Origin: Nitrospirae bacterium GWC2_56_14
GTDB taxonomy: Bacteria > Nitrospirota > UBA9217
Direction: 5' to 3'
Assembly: GCA_001803705.1 (NCBI GenBank)
Contig: MHDY01000171.1
Span: forward strand, 1 to 6,011
Length of the DNA stretch: 6,011 nucleotides
Of this stretch, positions 5,552 through 6,011 are shown one piece after another. The translations under genes were made by a program, and so were the position numbers. Position 1 is the stretch's first letter. Each line of letters begins with the position of its first letter. The notes beneath the pieces were generated by a model, which was not told the origin of the DNA, searched no databases, and saw nothing but the letters and a program-made list of their open reading frames with translations.

Positions 5552-6011
5552 ATGCAGGCTACGACCCTTATTACCCTATTCCTCCTTCTCCTCTCCCTCG
5601 GCATGGGATGCGACCGGCGCCGAGAGCAGGTGCGGCCGACCGTGGTCCCTGCGCACCAGACAACGGCTGAGCAGCTCCCCTACTATCAGGGTCTTGTGGA
5701 AGAATACAAAAACATTCTTGCCGAGGACCCGAACAATCTCGCCGGTCTCATTGCGCTTGCCCATGCATACGCCGGCGGCAACCAGTGGGATAAAGCGATC
5801 ACCCTGTATGAGCATGCGCTCCGGATCGACCAGCACAACGCGGACCTCCATACGGACCTGGGCATTGCTCTCCGGAGCGCGGGGCAGGAAGACCGGGCGC
5901 TGAACGAATTCCGCACCGCGGTGGTCAACGATCCCCTGCACCAGAACGCACGATTCCACATGGGCATCGTCTATGCCTACGATAAAAAGGACTATCCTGC
6001 CGCCATTCGCG
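5552..6011 (+). CDS. TPR-repeat protein, probable lipoprotein (3' truncated)
   Basis: An open frame of 153 codons running off the window. Residues 5-19 are a hydrophobic signal-like segment (TLITLFLLLLSLGMG) followed by Cys20, suggesting a signal-peptidase-II lipoprotein anchored in the cell envelope; the lipobox LGMGC is atypical because of Gly at -3. After a charged, Pro-containing linker (21-47), TPR units follow at about 62-95 (NNLAGLIALAHAYAGG... with YEHALRIDQ), 96-129 (LGIALRSAGQEDRALNEF) and 130 onward (MGIVYAYDKKDYPAAIR), each with the typical Ala/Gly/Tyr spacing. TPRs bind other proteins; the partner is unknown. The ATG at 5552 lacks a well-placed ribosome site (AGGAG at 5533-5537 is 14 nt away) and gives a signal peptide with no basic residue. 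An in-frame TTG at 5519 would add MIPRSGADRRS and restore a basic n-region. It probably shares transcription with purH. Confidence 0.8.
   Translation, partial: MQATTLITLFLLLLSLGMGCDRRREQVRPTVVPAHQTTAEQLPYYQGLVEEYKNILAEDPNNLAGLIALAHAYAGGNQWDKAITLYEHALRIDQHNADLHTDLGIALRSAGQEDRALNEFRTAVVNDPLHQNARFHMGIVYAYDKKDYPAAIR

Noticed and set aside
5576..5959. 127-codon minus-strand ORF opposite the TPR gene
   Set aside because: The plus-strand frame has TPR periodicity and a signal peptide; this one has neither.

Overview
The window reads as chromosomal DNA from a GC-rich, Gram-negative, free-living bacterium. The closest resemblance, recalled rather than searched, is to Nitrospirota or the old Deltaproteobacteria (Geobacter-like lineages). 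Reasons are the Geobacter-like wording of PurH, the FabK/nitronate-monooxygenase-type flavoprotein with a Cys-rich tail, a type IV pilus PilT, a putative TPR lipoprotein, and a CGCAGATT-type intergenic repeat of a kind common in such genomes. Nothing points to a phage, plasmid or integrative element.

Layout: (i) 1-186, plus strand, the last 61 codons of an unrecognised protein. (ii) 187-418, a non-coding gap between convergent genes, holding an imperfect inverted repeat (209-286) built from CGCAGATT-like units; no gene is seen in the rest. (iii) 419-2444, minus strand, a tight two-gene unit: a PilT-type retraction ATPase with an unusual N-terminal extension, then 19 nt later a 155-residue protein made of two similar halves. 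(iv) 2445-2545, a 101-nt spacer with only a weak hairpin. (v) 2546-3640, minus strand, a nitronate monooxygenase/FabK-like flavoprotein starting at TTG. (vi) 3641-3922, a divergent, AT-richer control region with a sigma70-like promoter for each direction and a perfect 14-bp palindrome next to the purH -35 box. (vii) 3923-5482, plus strand, complete purH starting at GTG. (viii) 5552-6011, plus strand, the start of a TPR protein with a lipoprotein-like signal peptide, running off the window.

How the genes relate: the pilT pair is the most interesting part. The ATPase appears to carry a degenerate second copy of its own N-terminal PAS-like domain, joined by a Glu/Pro-rich linker, and the partner protein is itself an internal duplication, so the partner may be an accessory or regulatory factor of pilus retraction (inference). 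purH is core purine biosynthesis and is expressed divergently from the flavoprotein. The TPR gene follows purH on the same strand without a convincing terminator, so the two may be co-transcribed. No tRNA, rRNA, CRISPR array, insertion sequence or riboswitch was recognised.
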